Of a stretch of DNA of 64,000 nt, positions 49,802 through 57,003 are shown one piece after another. Source of the stretch: UBA6522 sp963664945. GTDB lineage: Bacteria > Pseudomonadota > Gammaproteobacteria > Steroidobacterales > Rariloculaceae. The stretch covers positions 3,410,001 through 3,474,000 of the forward strand of contig OY761822.1 in NCBI GenBank assembly GCA_963664945.1. The letters are read 5' to 3'. The position numbers and the translations under genes are program-made. Each line of letters starts with the position of its first letter. Within the stretch, counting starts at the first letter, position 1. The notes beneath the pieces are model-generated. The model worked only from the letters and a program-made list of their open reading frames with translations, was not told the origin of the DNA and did not search any database.

Positions 49802-51929
49802 CAGGCCTATCCAAAAGTCCCGGTCCGGTTGGTTCCGGTGAGGCTGAGCGATGGGTCCGACGGGGATGTGTGGCTGTAGCGGAGGGGTCGCCGGTCGGTC
49901 CAGGGCGGTGGGGAGGCGTTGAGCGGGTTTGCTCGGGGGTATGGGTTGGTGCCTGGGCGCTGAGTAGGCGCGGCGCGCACGGGGATGCCGCGGCGCGGCC
50001 GGGCGGTGCGCCGTCGGGGGTCCGCGGGGTGCCCGGTCAGGGCGGCGCGGGGGTCAGGATGGCGTCGAGCGCATCCTGCGGGCGTGCGGCGTAGTGGCGG
50101 TTTGCCTGGGGGATGTAGTCGAAGTGGCCGATCGCGCGCACGATGGAGATCGCGGCGTTGCTGAGCGCCGCCAGGTTTTGCGGCAGATGCCCGGCCGCGG
50201 CGCGGCAGCGGTCCTCGTCGTAGCTGAAGTCGCGCACGTAGTGAACCCGGTTCTCCACTTCCCAGTGGCGGCGCACGATGTTCAACAGTTCGTCGGGTCC
50301 GGCCTCCTCGACGCCGAGCGAGGTGAGCCCGTAGGCGATCTCGCGGGTGCTTTCCCCGGTCTTGACCACGACGCGCTCGCGCTGCACGCGCAGCGCCTGA
50401 CGGCGTGCGGGCAGATCGCACCGCCCGTCCCACTTGGCGGGCGTGAGGTCGAAGGCCGCGCAGCGGCGGGTCTCCAGCCGCCCATGGGCCTTGTGCAGCG
50501 CCTCGGCGCTCCAGCGCGCCTGGCTCCAGTCGATGTCCGCCAGGTCCTCGCGAATGCTCGGCTGGTTGCCCTTCACGGCGGTGATCGCGTAGTCGGCCTT
50601 GCACTCCTCCACCAAGCAGCGCGCCGTGTCGTGTTGGGCGTGGATGGCGTCGAGCGTGACGACGCGCCCGGCGAGGTCCAGTTGCCGCGCCAGTTCGCGC
50701 ACCGCCGGGATCTCGTTGCTTTTGGCGCCGATGCGCACCTGCCCGAGCACCAGGCCGCTGCCGTGCTCCACCGCGGCCACCATCATCTGGCGTTCGCCCT
50801 CGGTCCGCCTGGAGGCGCCGCGCACGTCCTTGCCGTCCATGGCCACCGGCGCAAGCCCGGCATGCTGGGCGCTCCAGGCGCGCAGCGCCCGATCCAGAGT
50901 GTCCGGCGGCAGCTTCGAGAGGATGTAATGGAAGGTCGAGGCAGCGGGCACTGTGTAGCACTGGCGCGTCGGGCTGAAGAACCCGCCCACCGCACGGCGC
51001 TGCGCCTCGTCGAGCCGGGCGGCGAACTCCCCGAACGCGCTCACGCCGCGATACCCGGCCAGGCGCGCCGCGATCATGATCGTCAGGTAGCTCGCCAAGC
51101 TGTAGCGCTGCCCGCGCCGTTTGCGAAAATCCTCCATCTCCCCGAGAAAGTCGTGAAGACTGCGCAATTGCCCCGCCGGCATCGGCGCCTCGCGCACCTC
51201 CACGGGCTCGCGCCCATCGCGTAGCGCCTCGCGGGCGCCGGCTTCAAGCTCGTACACGTAAACCTCCTTGGGCTGGCCGTGCTCGCGCCACCGCGCCGGG
51301 CTGCCGTACACCCGCGAATAACCGCGCGTCAGGCCCAGCATCCGCCAGTTCGACGCCCGGTAGCAACCCCCCGAAAACCGCGACGGGTCCACGAACGTCT
51401 CCGCCAACAGCACCGGGAAACCGTGCATCGCGCGCATGTCCCCCGACAGCCGGCGCAGACTCAGACCCAGCACCCGAGAGGCCAGGTTGCGTACCTCCCC
51501 CTTGCCCACCAGCAACGCGAAACGGCTGTTGTTCGCGATCAGCTTCAGCCGCCGAAACTGCCGCTCCGGCGGCCAACCCAGCCACTCGTCCCGAACCCCG
51601 ACCTTGAACGCGCCCGCCGTCCAGCCCAGCAGCGCAACCCGGCTCCCGCCGCATACCGCCACGTGACGCAGCGACTGACCGAACAATCCCTTGTACGGCA
51701 AATAGTGAAACTCCCTCATCAGCGCGTCCCAACGCCGCCGCTCCGCCACGCCGCGCACCGGGCGCACCCACACATCGCGCAACTTCAACCGGCCACGGGA
51801 AAACACCGAGATCACCATGACCCCCTTTATGCCACAACGACTTCTGAATAGCCAGACCTTGCACAGCCTGACCGCTTCCCTCACCGTTTACAGCCTCAGG
51901 CTATACGCCCCGACTTTTGGAGAGCCCTG
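49802..51929 (-). mobile_element. Complete ISAs1-type insertion sequence, copy 2 (2128 bp)
   Basis: Same length and same ends as copy 1, in opposite orientation: it starts CAGGCCTATCCAAAAGTC and ends GACTTTTGGAGAGCCCTG on the plus strand. Two single-base differences from copy 1 are visible in the gene (Trp to Arg, Val to Gly). A perfect 10-bp duplication GTCGTTCAAG flanks it. The insertion lies between the LRR-protease gene and a sulfatase gene and breaks neither. Confidence 0.93.
50037..51818 (-). CDS. DUF4338 (DruA-like)-ISAs1 transposase fusion, copy 2
   Basis: 593 residues from ATG 51818 (same start logic as copy 1, with AAAGGGGG upstream). It matches the 34558 protein except for two visible substitutions, both within the DUF4338 domain: CGGSW becomes CGGSR, and FSGVC becomes FSGGC. 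All three DDE catalytic residues are unchanged. Both copies therefore appear functional and recently moved. Confidence 0.9.
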   Translation of the reverse strand: MVISVFSRGRLKLRDVWVRPVRGVAERRRWDALMREFHYLPYKGLFGQSLRHVAVCGGSRVALLGWTAGAFKVGVRDEWLGWPPERQFRRLKLIANNSRFALLVGKGEVRNLASRVLGLSLRRLSGDMRAMHGFPVLLAETFVDPSRFSGGCYRASNWRMLGLTRGYSRVYGSPARWREHGQPKEVYVYELEAGAREALRDGREPVEVREAPMPAGQLRSLHDFLGEMEDFRKRRGQRYSLASYLTIMIAARLAGYRGVSAFGEFAARLDEAQRRAVGGFFSPTRQCYTVPAASTFHYILSKLPPDTLDRALRAWSAQHAGLAPVAMDGKDVRGASRRTEGERQMMVAAVEHGSGLVLGQVRIGAKSNEIPAVRELARQLDLAGRVVTLDAIHAQHDTARCLVEECKADYAITAVKGNQPSIREDLADIDWSQARWSAEALHKAHGRLETRRCAAFDLTPAKWDGRCDLPARRQALRVQRERVVVKTGESTREIAYGLTSLGVEEAGPDELLNIVRRHWEVENRVHYVRDFSYDEDRCRAAAGHLPQNLAALSNAAISIVRAIGHFDYIPQANRHYAARPQDALDAILTPAPP

Positions 51930-51939
51930 GTCGTTCAAG
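51930..51939. repeat. 10-bp target-site duplication, right of IS copy 2
   Basis: GTCGTTCAAG, identical to 49792-49801. Joining the flanks through one copy restores GCATCG-GTCGTTCAAG-ACTTGG. Confidence 0.92.
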
Positions 51940-52042
51940 ACTTGGAAATTTGCCGGTGAGCGACTGCCGGAATTGGCACTCGACGCCTGGCAGCCCCTGT
52001 ATCATGTCTGGTGTCCAGGTGAAGAATTGCAGTGGCTTGAAG

Positions 52043-53731
52043 ATGACAAGAACGGCTCTCTTCCTTTGTCTCCTTTTACCGTTGGCACTGTCGGCCCAGA
52101 CCGGGAGTCCCAACTTCCTGATCATTGTCGCCGACGATGTCGGGATGGCGGAGCTGGGGCCCTACGGCAGTGAGATCGACACGCCTGCACTGGATGCCCT
52201 GGCTGCCCGGGGCATCCGGTTCACGAATTTTTACGCGCAGATGAACTGCTCGCCCACCCGCGCCATGCTGATGTCCGGCACCGACAATCACCTGGCGGGC
52301 CTGGGGACCATGGGCGAGGGGGTGCAGAGCCCCAACCAGGTGGGCGTGCCGGGTTACGAGGGCGTTCTCAGCGATCGCGTGGTCACCTTCGCCAGGCTGT
52401 TGCAGGACAACGGCTATCGCACCTATGTCACCGGCAAATGGCACCTCGGTCACTCGCAGGACAAGCTGCCCGTCGCCCGGGGATTCGACCGGTCCTTCAT
52501 CCAGACGGGAGGCGGTCCCGCCGACAGTCACTTCAACCTGAACACCCGGCCCGGCTCGATGGGCGGTTACTTCGAGGACGAAGTGGAGGTCACCGGAATG
52601 CCCGTGGCCGATGGGTTTTTCTCAAGCGATTTCTACGCGGAAAGACTGATCGATTACATGCGCAGCGATCCGGAGCGGGACAAGCCCTTCCTTGCCTACC
52701 TGAACTTCAGTGCGCCGCACATTCCCGTACAGGCGCCGGATACGCACATCGATCTCTATCGCGGACGATATGACGACGGGTACGACGTACTGCGCGAGGT
52801 GCGCCTGGCGGCGATGATCGAATTGCGATTGTTCCCGCCGGGAACCGAATTGGCCGATCGCGCGCCGACGGTCACGCCGTGGGAGGAACTCAGCGAACCG
52901 GCCAGGGCGATTCATGCCCGCCGCATGGAAGTCTATGCCGGGGCGATCGACAACATGGACGACAACATCGGCAAGGTCGTCGACTATCTCAAGCAGGAAG
53001 ACCTGTACGAGAACACCGTCATCCTGTTCATGTCCGACAACGGCGCGGCCGGATTTTTCGGTTATAACGCCGGCCCGGCAGCGGCACGGTACGCCGCCGC
53101 GGACAACAGCATCGAAAACATGGGGCGGGAAGGCTCGGTGATGTTCTATGGGCCGGGTTGGGGATCGGCCGGCAGCACGCCATTCAATTTGTTCAAGCGC
53201 CACTCGGCGGAGGGCGGAATCCGCGTGCCAGCGATCGTCAGCGGCCCGGGCGTCGACGCCGGCGGAGCCATCAGCCACAGCGTGGTGATGGTCAGCGACG
53301 TGGCGCCCACCGTGCTCGAACTGGCGGGCGTGGACTATCCCGAAGGCGCCTACGAAGGCCGGGAAGTCCTGCCGCAAACCGGAAAGAGCTTTGCACGGCT
53401 ATTGCGCGACCCCGAGGCGGAGATTCATGGCGAGAACGAGGTGCTGGGCCTGGAATTGTGGGCCCGGGTCGCCGTGCGAAAGGGCGACTGGAAATTGCTG
53501 CGGACCGAACCGCCGTTCCGCGAGGACCGCTGGTATCTCTACAACTTGAGAGAGGACCCGGGAGAAACCACCGATCTTTCGGTCCGGATGCCCGGCAAGC
53601 TGGAGGAAATGGAGGCGGCGTGGGAGCAATTCCGGGACCGGTACAACGTGATTCCGCCGCTCAATCTGCCAGACATGATACGTCCCCTGTGGCTGATCGA
53701 CGATTCGCCGCATCCGGACCCGATGCCGTAG
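52043..53731 (+). CDS. Secreted arylsulfatase
   Basis: 562 residues. Signal peptide to about residue 19 (LLPLALSAQ). The catalytic domain begins NFLIIVADDVGMAELGPYGS. The formylglycine signature is the fully canonical C69-S-P-T-R. YVTGKWHLGHSQD, FMSDNGAAGFFGYN and the C-terminal YLYNLREDPGETTDL also fit. Of the five sulfatases in the window this is the closest to classical arylsulfatases such as Pseudomonas AtsA. The start ATG 52043 directly precedes the signal sequence; in-frame start codons further up are less likely. It is convergent with the next sulfatase. Confidence 0.92.
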   Translation: MTRTALFLCLLLPLALSAQTGSPNFLIIVADDVGMAELGPYGSEIDTPALDALAARGIRFTNFYAQMNCSPTRAMLMSGTDNHLAGLGTMGEGVQSPNQVGVPGYEGVLSDRVVTFARLLQDNGYRTYVTGKWHLGHSQDKLPVARGFDRSFIQTGGGPADSHFNLNTRPGSMGGYFEDEVEVTGMPVADGFFSSDFYAERLIDYMRSDPERDKPFLAYLNFSAPHIPVQAPDTHIDLYRGRYDDGYDVLREVRLAAMIELRLFPPGTELADRAPTVTPWEELSEPARAIHARRMEVYAGAIDNMDDNIGKVVDYLKQEDLYENTVILFMSDNGAAGFFGYNAGPAAARYAAADNSIENMGREGSVMFYGPGWGSAGSTPFNLFKRHSAEGGIRVPAIVSGPGVDAGGAISHSVVMVSDVAPTVLELAGVDYPEGAYEGREVLPQTGKSFARLLRDPEAEIHGENEVLGLELWARVAVRKGDWKLLRTEPPFREDRWYLYNLREDPGETTDLSVRMPGKLEEMEAAWEQFRDRYNVIPPLNLPDMIRPLWLIDDSPHPDPMP

Positions 53732-53762
53732 CAGCCGCTGCCTCCATCCCGTGCCGCGCAGT

Positions 53763-53851
53763 CGGGCGTCCCGGCCTGCGCAGCGGGGAAGCGACGGCGA
53801 CCGAGAGTAGTGCGATCATCGTCCGGGCGTCCCCGCCTGCGCAGCGGGGAA
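53763..53851. repeat. Two copies of a 28-base GC-rich hairpin repeat
   Basis: CGGGCGTCCC(G/C)GCCTGCGCAG followed by CGGGGAA occurs at 53763-53790 and 53824-53851. In the second copy CCCCGC and GCGGGG can pair around CTGCGCA. They lie between two convergent sulfatase genes (53732-53956), where they may act as terminators or be a small palindromic interspersed element. Confidence 0.6.
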
Positions 53852-53956
53852 TCTCCGGATGCGCCTCCAGGCGCCCCGGGATGCATGGCCCGGCGCAAGG
53901 CCGGCACTGGCAGGTACCTCAGGCGCCCGTGACCCTGCCGGGGTGCTTCGCTGTGG

Positions 53957-55588
53957 CTACAGGCCGATCCCCTCGGCGTAGTCCGCCCAGTGGGCGACCA
54001 ATTCGGCCTTGATGTCCGAGTGCAGGCCGGAGACATCCCGGCGTTCGCCCGGATCATCTTCGAGATTGAACAGGTCCCATTCCAGGGGTTGGTTGTCCTC
54101 ATCACTGCTGCCTGTCACCCGGGTGACGATTTTCCAGGGCCAGAGAACGAGGGCGGCCCGGCGATCATGGGTCGTGATCCAGGGTGTCGGCGCCGTCCGG
54201 GGCGGTTCTCCGCCCCGAATCAGATCCCAGAAGGATTGTCCCCGCACCGGCAGGACCCGGCGCCCCTGAAATTCTTCTGTTGGCGGCGGGGCCTCGGCGA
54301 TGTGCAGGAAAGTCGGCAGCAGGTCCATTACCGTCAGATAGGTGCGCTCGAATCCGCCCTTGTTGGCCACATCCGGATGTCTAACAAACGTCGAAACCTG
54401 CGTTCCCCCGGCATACATCGATGTCTTTACCTCCCTGAAGGGAGCCGTGGCGGCCTCGGCCCAGCCAAGTTCGTACGCCGTAAAGGACCACTGCCGGCCC
54501 ATGTTGGCCAGTGAGTTGTCGTTGTCCGTGCGGGGCATCTCCGGTGGATAGAAAGTATCGTCGCTGCCGGCCGCGCCGTTGTCCGAAGAGAATATGATGA
54601 CCGTGTGATCGAGTTCTCCGGTTTCTTCCAGGAACGAGACCAGGCGGCCGATATTCCAGTCGATGTTCTCGACCATGGCGGCGTAGACTTCCATGGCCCG
54701 TGCGACCTTGGCCTGATGTTCGCCGCTCAGGTCGTTCCACGCGGGCGCACGCCCCTGGAATCCGTCCAGCGTCAACCCCTCGGGAAGGACGCCGAGTTCC
54801 GTTGCGCGGGCAACCCGCGCTTCCCGGAACACGTCGTAGCCTTCGTCGTAACGGCCCGCGTACCGGTCGATCCAGTCCTCGGTCGCCTGCAATGGCCAGT
54901 GCGGCGCGGTGAGTGCCAGGTAACCGAACCAGGGCGCGCCGTCGTCCTGGTTGGCCGAAATCCGTTCAATCAACTTGTCGGTATAGAGGTCCGTTGAGAA
55001 CCACTCGTCGGGCAACGTGAAACTCACGCCGTTCTCCAGGTAGGCGCCGTCGGGAGCGAATTCCGAAACCGGAGGGAAATTGCTGTGCGCCAGGTGGTTG
55101 TCGACCGGTGGACCCAGGGCGAACGACAGTTCGAAGCCTCGGGCATGGGCGCTTTCCTCAAGCGTGATCCCCAGGTTCCACTTGCCGGAAATGTACGTAT
55201 GGTAGCCTGCGGCGCCGAGCCGCTCCGGCATCGTCGCGACGTCGGGCCGAAGGGGGTCATTGTGGAAAATGACGCCGGCTTCGCGGGACGTCGTGCCGGA
55301 CATGAGGCTGGCGCGGGTCGCGGCGCAGTACGGTGCGGAATGGAAGTTCGTCAGGCGCACGCCTTCGAGCGCCAGCGCATCCAGGTTCGGCGTGGAGATT
55401 TCCCCGCCGAATGAGCCCAGGTCGGTATACCCCAGGTCGTCGGCGAGGATGAACAGGATGTTCGGGCGGTTGTCCTCGACCGGCGCGGCGGGGGCGTCTT
55501 GGGCCTCGGGCGGAGATTCGCCCTGGCAGCCTGCCAGCATGGCCAAGGCAAGCATCGTGGAGGTGAATTGCAGGTTTCTGGACCTCAT
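53957..55588 (-). CDS. Lipoprotein sulfatase
   Basis: 543 residues. Lipobox MLAGC with Cys21 and a Pro/Ala/Glu linker. The domain starts NILFILADDLGYTDLGSFGG. The formylglycine signature is C88-A-A-T-R. APHWPLQATEDWIDRYAGRY and FSSDNGAAGSDDTFY follow, and the C-terminal LEDDPGERRDVSGLHSD matches the family. The start is set at ATG 55588 because it begins the lipoprotein signal. A GTG-initiated frame reaching 55822 would run antisense through the antitoxin gene and is rejected. Confidence 0.92.
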   Translation of the reverse strand: MRSRNLQFTSTMLALAMLAGCQGESPPEAQDAPAAPVEDNRPNILFILADDLGYTDLGSFGGEISTPNLDALALEGVRLTNFHSAPYCAATRASLMSGTTSREAGVIFHNDPLRPDVATMPERLGAAGYHTYISGKWNLGITLEESAHARGFELSFALGPPVDNHLAHSNFPPVSEFAPDGAYLENGVSFTLPDEWFSTDLYTDKLIERISANQDDGAPWFGYLALTAPHWPLQATEDWIDRYAGRYDEGYDVFREARVARATELGVLPEGLTLDGFQGRAPAWNDLSGEHQAKVARAMEVYAAMVENIDWNIGRLVSFLEETGELDHTVIIFSSDNGAAGSDDTFYPPEMPRTDNDNSLANMGRQWSFTAYELGWAEAATAPFREVKTSMYAGGTQVSTFVRHPDVANKGGFERTYLTVMDLLPTFLHIAEAPPPTEEFQGRRVLPVRGQSFWDLIRGGEPPRTAPTPWITTHDRRAALVLWPWKIVTRVTGSSDEDNQPLEWDLFNLEDDPGERRDVSGLHSDIKAELVAHWADYAEGIGL

Positions 55589-55696
55589 GGACACGTTTCC
55601 GGTTAGAAGCGAGCGGGTGAGTTTAACCGAATGCGCAATTTGGATGGCCCGCGGCGCCCCTCGATCCCCATCTCGTTTCGTGTATGATTTCCACAG

Positions 55697-55709
55697 TATT
55701 ATAGTACTA
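55697..55709 (+). promoter_or_regulatory. Promoter/operator candidate of mazEF-type operon
   Basis: TATTAT (55697-55702) is a -10 candidate ending 28 bases before the antitoxin ATG. It overlaps the perfect palindrome TAGTACTA (55702-55709). Such toxin-antitoxin operons are usually autoregulated by the antitoxin binding a palindrome over the promoter. Confidence 0.4.
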
Positions 55710-55730
55710 ATGATGTTGATTGGATTACTG

Positions 55731-55979
55731 ATGAAAATCATACAAATCACCATGGATTCCGAACTGGCAGCGCGAGTCGACGAGTGCGCCGGGCGCCTCG
55801 GCGCCACGCGTTCGGGGTTCACCCGGGACGCGTTGCGGGCCGCCCTGCGGCGCTACGAAGTAAAGGACCTGGAGAAGCGTCACAGGGCCGGATACCGCAA
55901 GACTCCGTCCCAACCGCACGAGTTCGAGATTCCCGAAGACGATTGGGCCTGGGGCGATGAAGCCTGGAGTGACGAATAA
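55731..55979 (+). CDS. Ribbon-helix-helix antitoxin
   Basis: 82 residues. The N-terminal MKIIQITMDSELAARVDECAGRLGATRSGFTRDALRAALRR is a ribbon-helix-helix DNA-binding domain. The acidic, Trp-rich C-terminus (FEIPEDDWAWGDEAWSDE) is the expected disordered toxin-neutralising tail. The stop overlaps the toxin ATG by one base (TAATG), so the pair is translationally coupled. It should bind and inhibit the MazF-like protein and repress its own promoter. Confidence 0.88.
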   Translation: MKIIQITMDSELAARVDECAGRLGATRSGFTRDALRAALRRYEVKDLEKRHRAGYRKTPSQPHEFEIPEDDWAWGDEAWSDE

Positions 55980-56293
55980 TGAGGCGTGGTGAAATCCGCT
56001 GGTACCGATTCACCCAACCGGACAAGCGCAGGCCCGTATTGATTCTCACGCGGGATTCGATCATCCCCAGCCTGGGCGAAGTAACCGTTGCGCCGTTGAC
56101 CACCACGGTCCGGAACATTCCCAGCGAAGTCGCGCTTTCCCGGGATGACGGTCCGCCCCGGGATTGCGCGGTGAACTGCGACCACTTGCATACAGTGCCG
56201 CGCAGCCGGCTCGGGAGGCCGCTTGGCAGTCTTTCCACGAGCACGATGGAACAGGTGGCAAAAGCCGTTCGTTTCGCACTTGCGCTCGGATGA
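55979..56293 (+). CDS. MazF/PemK-family toxin (endoribonuclease)
   Basis: 104 residues. The MRRGEIRWYRFTQPDKRRPVLILTRDSI start, then VTVAPLTTTVRNIPSEVAL, match MazF; the basic RRP and the Thr/Ser in the TTT loop form the usual active site. AVNCDHLHTVPRSRLGRPLGSL is the family's C-terminal strand set. It would cleave mRNA when released from the antitoxin. Its TGA overlaps the ATG of the GFA-family gene. Confidence 0.9.
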   Translation: MRRGEIRWYRFTQPDKRRPVLILTRDSIIPSLGEVTVAPLTTTVRNIPSEVALSRDDGPPRDCAVNCDHLHTVPRSRLGRPLGSLSTSTMEQVAKAVRFALALG

Positions 56294-56724
56294 GCGCCGC
56301 AACCAGGCTCGAAACGGCCGGCGGATGCCTCTGCGGAGGCGTGCGTTATCGTGTCACGGGCCCGTTACGACCGGTTGTATATTGCCACTGCGGCCAGTGC
56401 CGCCGGACCAGTGGGCATTTCGTCGCCGCCACCGCCGTGGCGAAGGATGCGCTGGAGATTGTCGCCGACGAGAGCCTTGAATGGTTCGCGTCCTCGGAAT
56501 TTGCGTCCCGCGGATTCTGCAGGCGCTGCGGTTCGAGCCTGTTCTGGGTTTCAGAAGCCCGCGACCACGTCAGCGTCATGGCCGGAACGCTGGACGAGTC
56601 CGGCGAACTTGAGGCCGCTGAACACATCTGGGTGGGCGACAAGGCCGGCTACTACGTACTGACGGACGATCTGCCGAAGAGCCTCCAGGGCAGACAACGA
56701 ACAGCATGGCCCGGCGGCTCGTGA
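56290..56724 (+). CDS. GFA-family zinc protein
   Basis: 144 residues. Zn-binding cysteines of the GFA fold are visible: GGCLCGGVRY, YCHCGQCRRTSGH and CRRCGSSLF. The C-terminal RDHVSVMAGTLDES and HIWVGDKAGYY also fit. Named after the glutathione-dependent formaldehyde-activating enzyme; most members have unknown substrates. ATG 56290 overlaps the toxin stop (ATGA), an unusual third gene in a toxin-antitoxin transcription unit. Confidence 0.87.
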   Translation: MSAATRLETAGGCLCGGVRYRVTGPLRPVVYCHCGQCRRTSGHFVAATAVAKDALEIVADESLEWFASSEFASRGFCRRCGSSLFWVSEARDHVSVMAGTLDESGELEAAEHIWVGDKAGYYVLTDDLPKSLQGRQRTAWPGGS

Positions 56725-56759
56725 TTCTTGAGCGGAACCGGACCGTGGGCGGGAGGAGG

Positions 56760-56835
56760 TGGCTCCCCGGGCCGGACTCGAACCAGCGACCAATCGGTTA
56801 ACAGCCGACCGCTCTACCAACTGAGCTACCGGGGA
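56760..56835 (-). tRNA. tRNA-Asn(GTT)
   Basis: A 76-base tRNA including encoded CCA. The acceptor stem TCCCCGG pairs with CCGGGGA, the D arm GCTC...GAGC and the T arm CTGGTTCGAGTCCGG fold normally, and the anticodon loop CTGTTAACC gives GTT. Confidence 0.95.
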
Positions 56836-56855
56836 ACATCGCCCAACGGGGGCGC

Positions 56856-56884
56856 ATTCTGAAAGAAGCACTTTACGAAGTCAA
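56856..56884 (-). promoter_or_regulatory. Sigma-70 promoter of tRNA-Asn
   Basis: On the minus strand TTGACT (56879-56884), 17-base spacer, CAGAAT (56856-56861). It is followed by a GC-rich discriminator GCGCCCCCG, typical of stringently controlled stable-RNA promoters. The tRNA 5' end is 20 bases downstream of the -10. Confidence 0.75.
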
Positions 56885-56887
56885 GGA

Positions 56888-56954
56888 TTGACAAGATATT
56901 ATTCGTAAAAATAAATAGATACAGACGTAAATTAATCTACATTAGTAATATAAT
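56888..56954 (+). promoter_or_regulatory. AT-rich promoter region of uvrB
   Basis: TTGACA at 56888-56893 and a perfect TATAAT at 56949-56954, the latter 49 bases before the uvrB ATG. The two are not correctly spaced for one promoter, so they may belong to two start sites. This is the most AT-rich stretch in the window. No SOS box is recognised. Confidence 0.4.
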
Positions 56955-57003
56955 TTTCCTGTAAACTGCAAAGTGCCACCCTGCCACGGGCCGCCAGACA
57001 CAA

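Noticed and set aside
45978..49841. 1287-codon plus-strand frame opposite the LRR gene
   Set aside because: Mirror-image open frame produced by high GC and repetitive LRR codons; it is Arg/Val/Gln-rich with no fold or signal, while the minus-strand frame has clear LRR and protease motifs.
50094..51224. 376-codon frames antisense to both transposase genes
   Set aside because: Present identically in both IS copies but Arg/His/Ala-rich with no domain; best explained as GC-rich shadow frames.
34447..51929. Composite transposon carrying metal-efflux and LRR cargo between two IS copies
   Set aside because: Each IS has its own perfect and different 10-bp duplication at its two ends, which shows separate insertions. 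The outer flanks of the pair do not match each other.
55589..55822. 78-residue N-terminal extension of the sulfatase at 53957
   Set aside because: It would run antisense through the antitoxin gene and place the lipoprotein signal internally; ATG 55588 starts the lipobox signal directly.
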